Positions 10,251-17,583 of a DNA stretch of 64,000 nt are shown here, one piece after another. The DNA comes from Roseateles asaccharophilus (GTDB lineage Bacteria; Pseudomonadota; Gammaproteobacteria; Burkholderiales; Burkholderiaceae_C): positions 27,911 through 91,910 of the forward strand of contig NZ_SNXE01000012.1 in the NCBI RefSeq assembly GCF_004362405.1, written 5' to 3'. The translations under genes and the position numbers were made by a program. Every line of letters starts with the position of its first letter. The first letter of the stretch is position 1. Under the pieces are notes generated by a model. That model saw only the letters and a list, made by a program, of their open reading frames with translations. It was not told where the DNA came from and made no database searches.

Positions 10251-11777
10251 ATGCAACTGATCGTCGCCGCCCTGACCATTGCCGCCCTGGTGCTCTGGGG
10301 CCTGTTTGACCCGGCCGGCATGGCCGGCTTCTTCGACGGCGCCCTGGCCCAGCTCACCCGCAAGCTGGGCTGGCTGTATCTGTGGGTGGTGCTGGGCCTG
10401 GTGATCGCCAGCCTGCTGCTGGCCTTCGGTCGCACCGGCCGCCTGCGCCTGGGCGGCGAGGACGAGGAGCCCGCCTTCTCGCGCGGGGCCTGGTTCGCCA
10501 TGCTGTTTGCCGCGGGCATGGGCATAGGCCTGGTGTTCTGGGGAGTGGCCGAGCCCATCTCGCACTACCTCAAGCCGCCGCCGGGGGTGACGGCCCTCAC
10601 GCCCGAGGCCGCCAATGCGGCCATGCGCTACAGCTTCTTCCACTGGGGCCTGCATCCCTGGGCGGTGTACAGCATGGTGGGCCTGGCCATCGCCTTCTTC
10701 CAGTTCCGGCGCGACAGGCCCGCCCTGATCAGCTCGGTCACCGCCAGCCTGCCCTGGCGCTGGGCGCCGCGCCTGGGCCCGCTGGTGGACACCCTGGCCC
10801 TGGTCGCCACGGCCTTTGGCGTGGCCGCCTCCCTGGGCGTGGGGGCCTTGCAGATCAATGCCGGTCTGGCCCGGCTCTTCGACGTGCCGGTGGGCCTGAG
10901 TGCCCAGCTCTCCATCATCGCCGTGACCACGGCCCTGTTCCTGATCTCGGCCGTGACCGGGGTGGAGCGCGGCGTGAAGTGGCTCTCCAGCGCCAATCTG
11001 CTGCTGGCCGCCGGCTTGGCCCTGCTGGTCTTCGTGCTCGGGCCCACGGTGGCCATCATCGACAACCTCAGCAATGCCCTGGGCAACTATCTGAGCGAGC
11101 TGCTGCGCATGAGCCTCCGCATGACGCCCTTCCGCGACAGCGCCTGGGTGAGTGACTGGACCATCTTCTACTGGGCCTGGTGGATCAGCTGGTCGCCCTT
11201 TGTGGGCGTGTTCATCGCCCGCGTCTCGCGTGGCCGCACCATCAAGGAGTTCGTGCTGGGCACGGTGCTGGCGCCCACGCTGGCGGCGGCCCTGTGGTTC
11301 TCCATCTTCGGTGGCACGGCCCTGCATATGCAGATCTTCGGCGGCCTGCCGATTGCCGAGGCGGTGAGCCAGGATGTGGCCACGGCGATGTTTGCCGTTT
11401 TCGACGCCTTGCCCGGCAGCACCTGGCTCAGCCTCGCGGCCACGGTGCTGGTGCTGGTCTTCTTCGTCACCTCGGGCGACTCCGCCACCCTGGTGCTGGC
11501 CACCATGAGCAGCGGCGGCCGCGCCGATCCGCCCGCACCGCTCAAGCTGCTCTGGGGCCTGCTGGTGGCGGCCATTGCCGCCTGCCTGCTGGGCGTGGGG
11601 GGCATCAAGGCCCTGCAGACTGCCACCATCGTCTTCGCCCTGCCCTTCACCGGGGTGCTGGTGCTGCTGGCTATTGCCCTGTGGCGGGCCGCCCAGCATG
11701 ACGAGCAGGCGCTGACCCGCGAGGAGAAGCGGCTGCAGGCCCGCATGCGCCATTTGCTGCCACCGGAAGCACAATGA
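10251..11777 (+). CDS. BCCT-family betaine/carnitine/choline transporter
   Basis: 508 residues from the ATG preceded by GGGAG; the frame continues upstream through the repeat element and that part is discounted. About twelve membrane helices are predicted. Family hallmarks are [13 protein letters not shown] (near residue 88) and the [17 protein letters not shown] signature (near residue 305). BCCT carriers take up quaternary ammonium or related osmolytes by coupling to sodium or protons. Compared with osmosensing members such as BetP it lacks long charged N- and C-terminal extensions, so it is more likely a nutrient-type carrier than an osmosensor, but substrate choice cannot be fixed from sequence. 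Confidence 0.9.
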   Translation: MQLIVAALTIAALVLWGLFDPAGMAGFFDGALAQLTRKLGWLYLWVVLGLVIASLLLAFGRTGRLRLGGEDEEPAFSRGAWFAMLFAAGMGIGLVFWGVAEPISHYLKPPPGVTALTPEAANAAMRYSFFHWGLHPWAVYSMVGLAIAFFQFRRDRPALISSVTASLPWRWAPRLGPLVDTLALVATAFGVAASLGVGALQINAGLARLFDVPVGLSAQLSIIAVTTALFLISAVTGVERGVKWLSSANLLLAAGLALLVFVLGPTVAIIDNLSNALGNYLSELLRMSLRMTPFRDSAWVSDWTIFYWAWWISWSPFVGVFIARVSRGRTIKEFVLGTVLAPTLAAALWFSIFGGTALHMQIFGGLPIAEAVSQDVATAMFAVFDALPGSTWLSLAATVLVLVFFVTSGDSATLVLATMSSGGRADPPAPLKLLWGLLVAAIAACLLGVGGIKALQTATIVFALPFTGVLVLLAIALWRAAQHDEQALTREEKRLQARMRHLLPPEAQ

Positions 11778-11878
11778 CGCGCGATCAAAGTCCGCCAAGG
11801 GTCAGGTCTTGATCTCACCGGCGCCGGGCAGCGCTCAGAGGACGTAGACTGCCCGGCCACATAAAGGGAGAACAAGAC

Positions 11879-12094
11879 ATGAAGGGAAAGTACGACGACA
11901 TCGTCGAGGCGGTGTGCCAGCAGACGCAAGCCGAGCTGGTATCGCTGATGATCGTCAACGGCGAGCGCGGCTCCGGCCTGAGCGTGGCGGGCGTTCTCGG
12001 CAAAGACGCCCCAGCCGACCGCCGGGCCCAGGTGGCCAAGGCGCTGCGCATGACGGCCGACATGATTGAGGGCCAGGGCGCGGCGACCAACTAG
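11879..12094 (+). CDS. Small hypothetical protein (71 aa)
   Basis: 71 residues starting at an ATG preceded by AAAGGGAG. It is soluble, with mainly helical ends (residues 5-30 and 45-65) and a Gly-rich middle (GERGSGLSVAGVLG). I do not recognise a family. The clear ribosome binding site and the compact gap to neighbours argue that it is real. It stands alone between the BCCT gene and a convergent metalloprotease gene. Confidence 0.6.
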   Translation: MKGKYDDIVEAVCQQTQAELVSLMIVNGERGSGLSVAGVLGKDAPADRRAQVAKALRMTADMIEGQGAATN

Positions 12095-12122
12095 GCAGAG
12101 CCTGCGCAGGACAAGCGCGCGC

Positions 12123-12641
12123 TCAGGCCGGCGGCGCCACCGCCCCCAGCTCCCGCTGCGTCAACCACAGTCGCAGGTCGAACTCCAGCTGGCCGTAGCG
12201 CGGCTCCATATGCTCGCAGAGCTGGTAGAAGGCCTTGTTGTGTTCCAGCTCGCGGATATGGGCCAGTTCGTGGACCACGATCATGCGCAGGAAGTCGGCC
12301 GGGGCCTCCTTGAAGAGTGTGGCCACGCGGATCTCGCGCCGGGTCTTGAGCTTGGAACCCTGCACCGTCTGGGCCCGGGTGTGGGTGCCCAGGGCGTGCT
12401 GGATGACCTTGAGCTTGGCGTCGAAGCAGACCTTGTTGAGCGGCTCGGCATTGCGCATGAAGCGCTGCTTGAGGGCCTGGGTGTAGTCGAACAAGGCCTT
12501 GTCGCTGCGCACCTCATGACCTTCGGGATAGCGCTCGGCCAGATAGGGCCCCAGCCGGCCCGCCTCGATCAGGCCCTGCACCTGGGCCAGCAGGGCCGGA
12601 GGGTAGCCACTGAGGTACTTCAGCGCGGGAGCGCTGCTCAT
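12123..12641 (-). CDS. YgjP-like metal-dependent hydrolase (M48/DUF45)
   Basis: 172 residues. The zinc-binding motif HELAH sits in VVHELAHIRELEHNKAFYQ (about residues 121-140), followed by a conserved CEHMEPRY, as in YgjP/DUF45 proteins related to SprT and M48 peptidases. The predicted role is a cytoplasmic zinc peptidase; physiological substrates are not known for the family. The start codon overlaps the stop of the upstream DUF502 gene in an ATGA arrangement, so the two genes are translationally coupled. Confidence 0.87.
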   Translation of the reverse strand: MSSAPALKYLSGYPPALLAQVQGLIEAGRLGPYLAERYPEGHEVRSDKALFDYTQALKQRFMRNAEPLNKVCFDAKLKVIQHALGTHTRAQTVQGSKLKTRREIRVATLFKEAPADFLRMIVVHELAHIRELEHNKAFYQLCEHMEPRYGQLEFDLRLWLTQRELGAVAPPA

Positions 12642-13342
12642 CGCGGCGCCTGGGGCGTCGGGGTGCCTGGTTTGCGGCCCAGCACCTCGGGCGAGGTCAC
12701 GCCCATGGAGACATAGAGGCTGGTCAGGCCTTCCACCCCGATCTCGGCCGGGCGGACCCAGCTGCTGGGCAGATACAGCAGGCCGCCGCCCACGGGCACG
12801 GGTGCGGTGGGCACGATGACGGGGACATAGTCCACGCCCTCGATGTTCACCGGCTCGGAACTGGACAGCAGGCCCAACACCAGGGCGCCGCCCTCAGGCT
12901 TGACCCCGCCGAAGTGACACCACACCGGCGTCATGGCCCGCACACCGGCCTCGTCGCGCTTGGACATCATCTCCACCATGCGCCGCAGCAGGTCGTAGAT
13001 GGTGCCCACCACGGGAATGCGGGCGATGCGCTCCTCCAGCCAGCCGCGCAAGCGGGTCTGCAGCTGTGCCTCGACCAGCAGGCCCAGCAGGTAGATGCCC
13101 ACCAGCACCAGGGCCAGCCCCAGCAGATAGGCCAGGCGGGCGGAGTCCGTGAGTTGCAGACCCAGCTGGCCCAGGCTGTGCCCCAGCCAGCTGCCCGGTC
13201 CGATGAACTGCAGCAGCAGGGAGACCACCCAGCCCAGCAGGGCCAGCGTGGCCACCAGGGGCAATAGCGTCAGGGAGCCGGTAACGAAGGTGCGCAGCAG
13301 ATGGCGGCGGGCCGAAGCGGCGATGGGGGCGACGGGCGTCAT
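12638..13342 (-). CDS. DUF502-family inner membrane protein
   Basis: 234 residues from the ATG at 13342; a much longer upstream frame overlaps the divergent 2Fe-2S gene and is not credible. Two N-terminal membrane helices (about 14-40 and 60-85) are followed by a cytoplasmic domain containing ARIPVVGTIYDLLRRM and VIVPTAPVPVGGGLLYLP, both typical of DUF502. The family's function is unknown; such genes often sit near aspartyl-tRNA synthetase or envelope genes. Here it is coupled by a 4-base overlap to the metalloprotease gene and divergent from the ferredoxin-like gene, with 81 bases between starts. Confidence 0.85.
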   Translation of the reverse strand: MTPVAPIAASARRHLLRTFVTGSLTLLPLVATLALLGWVVSLLLQFIGPGSWLGHSLGQLGLQLTDSARLAYLLGLALVLVGIYLLGLLVEAQLQTRLRGWLEERIARIPVVGTIYDLLRRMVEMMSKRDEAGVRAMTPVWCHFGGVKPEGGALVLGLLSSSEPVNIEGVDYVPVIVPTAPVPVGGGLLYLPSSWVRPAEIGVEGLTSLYVSMGVTSPEVLGRKPGTPTPQAPR

Positions 13343-13423
13343 GAAGGCAATGAGTCGATAAAAACTGCGGGGCAGGTGCGGATGCCGCGCCGGTGCGGCG
13401 CGCGAAGCGGGCATCATGCCAGC

Positions 13424-13834
13424 ATGCACAAAGACTTGGACCCGGGCAGCGCCACGGCGGACGACTTCCGCCTGGAAATCGCGCCCCAGGGCTGGCAGCT
13501 TGCCTGCCGGCCCGACCAAACCCTGTTGCTGGCCGCCCTGGCCGCCGGGGTGCGCCTGCCCCACTCTTGCCGCAACGGCACGTGCCGGGCCTGCATGAGC
13601 CGACTCACCCAGGGCCGCATTCGCTACCGCATTGAGTGGCCCGGCCTGCTGGCCGAGGAGAAGGCGCAGGGCTGGATCCTTCCCTGCGTGGCCTATGCCT
13701 GCGAGGGGCCCCTGCAGCTGCAGGCCCCTCAGGCGCAAGCCCTGGCGCCCCGGGAGGCGCCGCCGGGCACACTATCCCCGCCGGCTGTGGACAAGTCCGT
13801 GCATAGCACGCGGATGGAGGACGCAAGTGATTGA
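13424..13834 (+). CDS. 2Fe-2S ferredoxin-like protein
   Basis: 136 residues from the ATG at 13424. Residues about 12-100 form a plant-type ferredoxin domain: CRNGTCRAC supplies three cysteines in the C-x4-C-x2-C pattern and LPCVAYAC supplies the fourth. It should carry electrons to an unknown partner or serve as a small iron-sulfur adaptor. The last 16 or so residues (VDKSVHSTRMEDASD) are encoded by intergenic repeat copy B, so the native C-terminus may have been changed by that element. No partner oxidoreductase is adjacent. Confidence 0.82.
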   Translation: MHKDLDPGSATADDFRLEIAPQGWQLACRPDQTLLLAALAAGVRLPHSCRNGTCRACMSRLTQGRIRYRIEWPGLLAEEKAQGWILPCVAYACEGPLQLQAPQAQALAPREAPPGTLSPPAVDKSVHSTRMEDASD

Positions 13835-13873
13835 TTTCTCTGGCTTTGATCTGGATTGCCCGAAAAACGGGCA
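13786..13873 (+). repeat. Dispersed intergenic element, copy B (88 bp)
   Basis: Same length and module spacing as copy A: TGTGGACAAG at positions 1-10, AAGT at 40-43 followed after two bases by TTGATTT, and a terminal GCCCG-AAAAA-CGGGC block (13858-13872). The last block forms a 5-bp stem with an AAAAA loop. The first 49 bases lie inside the 3' end of the ferredoxin-like gene, the rest in the gap before the acyltransferase gene. No T-tract follows the hairpin, so it is not a standard terminator. Confidence 0.6.
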
Positions 13874-13943
13874 GAGCTTTGGGACAATCGGGGCTTCGGC
13901 CTGACGCCACGGCGTCTTGAGCTCCCCTCCCCCCCAGGTCCCC

Positions 13944-14534
13944 ATGCATCGCACCATCTTCACGACGCCCGGCGTCAACACCCTGCTGCGCGCCTTCTCG
14001 CGCGGCTTTCTCAAACTCCGCGGCTGGAAGCTCGACGGCGCCCTGCCGCCGGGCCAGCCCAAATGTGTGCTGATTGCCGCGCCCCACACCAGCAACTGGG
14101 ATCTGCCCTATACCTTGATGGTCGCCTTTTCCCTGCGCCTGAACATCTACTGGATGGGCAAGCAGCAGATTTTCCGCTGGCCCTTCGGCCCGGTGATGCG
14201 CTGGCTGGGTGGCATCGCGGTGAACCGCGAGCAGTCCAACAATCTGGTGGCCGCCTCGGCCGCGGCCCTGGTGGCGGCGGACGGCCCGGTGCAGCTGATC
14301 GTGCCGCCCGAGGGCACACGCAGCAAGACACGCTACTGGAAGACGGGCTTCTACTGGATCGCCCACACGGCCCAGGTCCCCATCGTGATGGCCTATATGG
14401 ACTACGAACGCAAGCTCAGCGGTTTGGGTCCGGTGTTCAGGCCCACGGGCGATGTGGAAGCCGATATGCGCGAGATCAAGGCCTACTACGCCCAGTTCAA
14501 GGGCAAGAACTGGCGCCAGTTCGACCATGGGTGA
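13944..14534 (+). CDS. PlsC-like 1-acyl-glycerol-3-phosphate acyltransferase family protein
   Basis: 196 residues starting at the ATG in MHRTIFTTPG. The acyltransferase motifs are present: HTSNWD (HX4D, catalytic His and Asp) near residue 48 and PPEGTRS (EGTR, phosphate binding) near residue 122. The protein is shorter than classical PlsC and lacks a clear N-terminal membrane helix, like the small acyltransferases found in many beta- and gammaproteobacteria. It probably transfers an acyl chain to a lysophospholipid or related acceptor at the inner membrane. Its end overlaps the next gene by 8 bases. Confidence 0.87.
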   Translation: MHRTIFTTPGVNTLLRAFSRGFLKLRGWKLDGALPPGQPKCVLIAAPHTSNWDLPYTLMVAFSLRLNIYWMGKQQIFRWPFGPVMRWLGGIAVNREQSNNLVAASAAALVAADGPVQLIVPPEGTRSKTRYWKTGFYWIAHTAQVPIVMAYMDYERKLSGLGPVFRPTGDVEADMREIKAYYAQFKGKNWRQFDHG

Positions 14535-14799
14535 GGCCTCCGCGCCCGCGCCGGCCCGCCCCAGCAAGGACCCGCTGCAGGGCAAGACCCTGGAGATGAT
14601 CGTGAGCGAGCTGGCCGAGCACTTCGGCTGGCAGGAGCTGGGGCAGCGCATCGCCATACGCTGCTTTCAAAGCGATCCCAGCGTGGCGTCGAGCCTGAAG
14701 TTCCTGCGCAAGACACCCTGGGCCCGCGCCAAGGTGGAGAGCCTCTACCTCTTCATGCGGCGCGAGCAGGTGCGCCGCGGCCCGGGCCGCGGCGGCTGA
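14527..14799 (+). CDS. VF530-family (DUF2132) DNA-binding protein
   Basis: 90 residues. After a Pro/Ala-rich N-terminus, residues 20-80 match the VF530 family: KDPLQGKTLEMIV, HFGWQELGQRI, CFQSDPSVASSLKFLRKTPWAR and KVESLYL. Structures of this family show a small helical fold reported to bind DNA; the biological role is unknown. The start is inside the acyltransferase gene (8-base overlap), so the two are probably one transcript. It converges with minE. Confidence 0.88.
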   Translation: MGEASAPAPARPSKDPLQGKTLEMIVSELAEHFGWQELGQRIAIRCFQSDPSVASSLKFLRKTPWARAKVESLYLFMRREQVRRGPGRGG

Positions 14800-14821
14800 A
14801 TCGGCTGCAGCGACAGAGGGG

Positions 14822-15085
14822 TCAGGCCTTGCCGGGCTCCGGCAGCTCGATCTTCACTTCAAGCACTTCGAGGTTGCCCTCGCGCTCCATATGCACCTTG
14901 ATGTCGCCGGGGTTGATGGCGACGTACTTGGAGATCACCGCCACCAGCTCACGCTGAAGCTGGGGCAGGTAGTCGGGGCTGGAGCTGCGACCATTGCGCT
15001 CATGCGCCAGGATCAGCTGCAGGCGCTCCTTGGCGACGCTAGCGGTGTTCTTTTTCTCGCCGAGAAAGAAGGACAGGAATCCCAT
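14822..15085 (-). CDS. minE: Cell division topological specificity factor MinE
   Basis: 87 residues; start at the ATG giving [12 protein letters not shown], the amphipathic membrane-targeting N-terminus expected of MinE. The next part, [16 protein letters not shown], is the anti-MinCD helix that displaces MinC and stimulates the MinD ATPase; the rest is the dimerisation domain. MinE makes MinCD oscillate from pole to pole so that the FtsZ ring forms at mid-cell. It is last in the minC-minD-minE order, 22 bases after minD. Confidence 0.97.
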   Translation of the reverse strand: MGFLSFFLGEKKNTASVAKERLQLILAHERNGRSSSPDYLPQLQRELVAVISKYVAINPGDIKVHMEREGNLEVLEVKIELPEPGKA

Positions 15086-15107
15086 CTGGCTGCCTTTTCC
15101 TTTCTGC

Positions 15108-15920
15108 TCAACGGCCGAACAGGCGCTTGAAGAAACCGGGCTTGACCGCCTCGATGAAGCGCATGGGCTTGTCCTCGCCCAGGAAGCGCGACACCACATC
15201 GGCATAGGCCTCGGCCACATCCGTGCCCTTCATGTGGATGGCAGGCAAGCCCTGGTTGGAGGCCTGCAGCACGGTCTCGCTCTCGGGGATCACGCCGATC
15301 AGCGGGGTGCGCAGGATCTCGTGGATGTCCTCCAGCGAGAGCATCTGGCCACCTTCCACGCGGTTGGGGTTGTAGCGCGTGATCAGCAGGTGTTCCTTGA
15401 CGGGTTCCTTGCCCTCGATGGCGCGCTTGGTCTTGCTGTTGAGCATGCCCAGGATGCGGTCCGAGTCGCGCACCGAGGAGACCTCGGGGTTGGTCACCAC
15501 CAGGGCCTCGTCGGCATAGTGCATGGCCATCAGCGCGCCAGTCTCGATGCCGGCCGGCGAGTCGCAGACGATGTAGTCGAACTCCATGGCCTTGAGCTCG
15601 TCCAGCACGCGCTCCACGCCCTCTTGCTTGAGCGCGTCCTTGTCGCGGGTCTGGGAGGCGGCCAGGATGTAGAGCTTGTCCAGCTGCTTGTCCTTGATCA
15701 GGGCCTGGGCCAGCTTGACCTCGTCGTTGATCACATTGATCAGGTCATAGACCACGCGGCGCTCCACGCCCATGATCAGGTCCAGATTGCGCAGGCCGAC
15801 GTCGAAGTCGATCACGCAGGTCTTGTAGCCGCGCATGGCGAGGCCCGTGGCGAAGCTGGCGCTGGTGGTGGTCTTGCCCACCCCGCCCTTGCCGGAAGTC
15901 ACGACAACGATCTTGCTCAT
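15108..15920 (-). CDS. minD: Septum-site determining ATPase MinD
   Basis: 270 residues. The deviant Walker [15 protein letters not shown] is at residues 10-23, followed by [14 protein letters not shown] and the switch region DSPAGIE. The C-terminus ends in the amphipathic helix FFKRLFGR that binds membrane in the ATP state. MinD recruits MinC to the membrane and is released by MinE. It is co-directional with minC (49 bases apart) and minE, forming the usual min operon. Confidence 0.98.
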   Translation of the reverse strand: MSKIVVVTSGKGGVGKTTTSASFATGLAMRGYKTCVIDFDVGLRNLDLIMGVERRVVYDLINVINDEVKLAQALIKDKQLDKLYILAASQTRDKDALKQEGVERVLDELKAMEFDYIVCDSPAGIETGALMAMHYADEALVVTNPEVSSVRDSDRILGMLNSKTKRAIEGKEPVKEHLLITRYNPNRVEGGQMLSLEDIHEILRTPLIGVIPESETVLQASNQGLPAIHMKGTDVAEAYADVVSRFLGEDKPMRFIEAVKPGFFKRLFGR

Positions 15921-15969
15921 CGATTCAGGTCCTCAGAAAAATTGGGTACTGCACAGAAATTGTTCGGGC

Positions 15970-16854
15970 TCAGGTCTTGAGCGGGTCCATGACGAGCTTC
16001 TCGCCCTCCAGGCGCACCTGGGCGGGCTTGCCCAGCACGGCGTCGGGCAGCGGGTTCTCGGTGGTGCGGTAGATGCCGGCAATGGCGATCAGCTCGGCCT
16101 CCAGACTGGCGGCGAAGATGCGGGCCTCGGTATTGCCGCGCGCGCCGGCGATGGCCTTGCCGCGCAGCGGGGCGTAGACATGGATATGACCATCGGCAAT
16201 CACCTCGGCGCCATGGCTCACCAGGGCCAGCACCACCAGATCACCCCCCTTGGCATAGACCTGCTGGCCCGAGCGCAGGGGCTTGTCGATGACCAGGGTG
16301 CGCGGCGCCTCGGCCGGCACTTCCACCGGCACCGGCCGCTCCACCACCACCTCGCGAATCACCTCGCGCACCACCTCCTGCACCCGAGGCTCGGCGCGCG
16401 GGGCCGGGTCCACATCGGGCGCCTCGGCCAGCCCCTGCTCCAGCGCCCGGGCCAGCAGGTCGGGGCCGGCGCCGGTCACGGCCACCGGCTGCATCCGGTA
16501 GGCGCGCAGCAGCGACAGCAGGGCCACCAGATCCAGGACCGGCTCGGCGCCCAGACCCAGTTCGCCCTGGGCCGCCTGCGAGGCGGGCGCGACAGGCTGC
16601 GGCAACTGGGAGAAATCGATCAACAAGGGCTCGCGGTCGAAGACCTCGGGCGTGCTGCCCAGACGCTGCTGCAGTTCGGCGGCCAACACCGCCAGATCGG
16701 CGGTCTTGAGCTGCAGCACCAAAAGGCCCAGGGTGGCACTCTTGAGCTCGAAGTGCTCCTGCGCGCGCGCTGAAGCCTTGCTCCCGGTCTGCCGCCCCGG
16801 CACTCCCTCGGCCTGGTTCATCAGGCCCTCAAGGGCCGCTTGTTGCTGCGTCAT
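15970..16854 (-). CDS. minC: Septum-site determining protein MinC
   Basis: 294 residues, somewhat longer than Escherichia coli MinC because of an extended N-terminal and central linker ([15 protein letters not shown], about residues 140-190). The N-terminal domain (about 35-125) should inhibit FtsZ assembly. The C-terminal domain (about 190-290) has the beta-helix signatures [20 protein letters not shown] and [17 protein letters not shown] and binds MinD. It is the first gene of minCDE. No strong Shine-Dalgarno precedes the ATG; a TAAAAT -10 lies 28 bases upstream. Confidence 0.95.
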   Translation of the reverse strand: MTQQQAALEGLMNQAEGVPGRQTGSKASARAQEHFELKSATLGLLVLQLKTADLAVLAAELQQRLGSTPEVFDREPLLIDFSQLPQPVAPASQAAQGELGLGAEPVLDLVALLSLLRAYRMQPVAVTGAGPDLLARALEQGLAEAPDVDPAPRAEPRVQEVVREVIREVVVERPVPVEVPAEAPRTLVIDKPLRSGQQVYAKGGDLVVLALVSHGAEVIADGHIHVYAPLRGKAIAGARGNTEARIFAASLEAELIAIAGIYRTTENPLPDAVLGKPAQVRLEGEKLVMDPLKT

Positions 16855-16881
16855 TAGCGTTGCTGTGCTGCAAAGTTCACG

Positions 16882-16887
16882 ATTTTA
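16882..16887 (-). promoter_or_regulatory. Putative -10 element for minCDE
   Basis: Read on the minus strand, TAAAAT lies 28 bases before the minC ATG and would leave a very short leader. TAAAAT is a frequent -10 form in Burkholderiales. No convincing -35 is seen; a GAAGA-GCGCG-TCTTC inverted repeat lies just upstream. Confidence 0.4.
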
Positions 16888-16945
16888 GCGGTCCGCGAAG
16901 ACGCGCTCTTCAGCATTGGCCCCAGGGAGACCCGCGCCAAAGCCC

Positions 16946-17032
16946 GCCCAAAAATGAGGCACCCCAAGTCCAAACATTACAAATCAAGGACTTGGGTGCG
17001 CTATTGAAGACTGCTTCACAAGCTTGTCCACA
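16946..17032 (-). repeat. Dispersed intergenic element, copy C (87 bp, end block inverted)
   Basis: Read on the minus strand it begins TGTGGACAAG and has AAGT at positions 40-43, then two bases and TTGATTT, exactly as in copy B. The final block is present as TGCCTCATTTTTGGGC, the reverse complement of the terminal block of copy A, at the same distance from the start. Together with the plus-strand bases just outside, it matches 17 consecutive bases of copy A (CGCCCAAAAATGAGGCA). Confidence 0.55.
16959..16999. other. Strong hairpin, 12-bp stem with one bulged C
   Basis: GCACCC(C)AAGTCC at 16959-16971 pairs with GGACTTGGGTGC at 16988-16999 across a 16-base AT-rich loop. No T-run follows on either strand, so it is not a typical terminator. 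It lies within repeat copy C. Confidence 0.6.
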
Positions 17033-17304
17033 AGCACGGTGAATAGGCTGGGCGGGCCTCCCTAGGTGTGCGACTTTTGCACATCGGGTCTTGACTTATC
17101 CCCATTTCCAGCGCAACGAGAGCCCGCCGCACTTGAGCAGGGCCACGTGTTGCGCCGCAGCTCCTCGTTTTCCCGACGAATTCCTAAGTTGTTGATTTAT
17201 ATAAGTCTTTGTTGAGTGCCCAAAAATGCAGCAAGCCAATGCATCTGCCCATGCCACAAGGCTTTAGACGGCTCCGAACCCGCTTCTCCACAAAGTTATC
17301 CACA
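17024..17304 (+). other. Cluster of four DnaA-box-like 9-mers
   Basis: TTATCCACA at 17296-17304 is a perfect consensus DnaA box. TTGTCCACA (17024-17032), TTATCCCCA (17096-17104) and TTCTCCACA (17284-17292) each differ at one position and point the same way. An AT-rich stretch with TTGATTTATATAAG lies between them (17192-17205). Similar spacing occurs in origins, but dnaA, dnaN and gyrB are not here, so an origin call is not justified; a DnaA-titrating or regulatory site is possible. Confidence 0.4.
17186..17228 (+). repeat. Dispersed intergenic element, partial copy D
   Basis: It keeps AAGTTGTTGATTT (17186-17198) and GCCCAAAAATG (17218-17228) at a distance within one base of the full copies, but lacks the TGTGGACAAG block that should lie 39 bases upstream. 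Confidence 0.45.
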
Positions 17305-17331
17305 GAAGCAGTGGATAGCCCGGCTGGCCTA

Positions 17332-17347
17332 TACAAATCAAAAACTT
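17332..17347 (+). repeat. Third copy of the 16-bp TAYAAATCAANNACTT motif
   Basis: TACAAATCAAAAACTT at 17332-17347 matches the forward copy at 16978-16993 and the reverse copy at 17186-17201. All three share TA-Y-AAATCAA, two free bases and ACTT. This copy stands apart from the other modules of the dispersed element. Confidence 0.45.
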
Positions 17348-17364
17348 AAGCGCAGACCTTAAGT
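17344..17364. promoter_or_regulatory. Perfect 7-bp inverted repeat, possible operator
   Basis: ACTTAAG (17344-17350) and CTTAAGT (17358-17364) are separated by 7 bases. The two-turn spacing between half-site centres suits a dimeric regulator. No cognate regulator is evident nearby. Confidence 0.35.
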
Positions 17365-17521
17365 CATTCTTGAACTTCCGAAGCTAAGTGAAGCCATGCG
17401 TATCAGCCTGATGCGCTCGACATGGAAACGACTTGGGCCATCGGGGGCGACAGGCTTGAACGCCGGGCCGCTCCAATCACCTGGGCCCGCCGTCCTGCGT
17501 CTATCACTCGGCGCCAGCCCC

Positions 17522-17527
17522 TAAAAT
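17522..17527 (+). promoter_or_regulatory. Putative -10 element for metG
   Basis: TAAAAT 57 bases before the metG start codon, in the CTAAAATCCGCG context common at Burkholderiales promoters. The -35 side is weak. Confidence 0.4.
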
Positions 17528-17583
17528 CCGCGATTCTGCGCAGCGCCGCTCCCGGCGCCGCCGAACTTCTGCGATCGCCCCAC

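Larger units (their letters stand above)
16855..17583. other. 729-bp AT-richer intergenic region between minC and metG
   Basis: This is the longest non-coding gap in the window outside the accessory island and is visibly richer in A and T than its neighbours, especially 16950-17050 and 17180-17370. It holds repeat copy C, partial copy D, four DnaA-box-like 9-mers, three copies of TAYAAATCAANNACTT, a 12-bp hairpin and a 7-bp palindrome. No reading frame has a ribosome binding site or recognisable protein. A small RNA or a protein-binding hub is possible; I see no tRNA or known riboswitch. Confidence 0.7.

Noticed and set aside
13858..13872. Intrinsic terminator for the ferredoxin-like gene
   Set aside because: The 5-bp GCCCG/CGGGC stem has no T-run and belongs to the dispersed repeat.
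17024..17304. Chromosome replication origin
   Set aside because: Box cluster and AT-rich DNA are suggestive, but dnaA, dnaN, gyrB, rpmH or parAB-type origin neighbours are absent; kept only as a finding to test.
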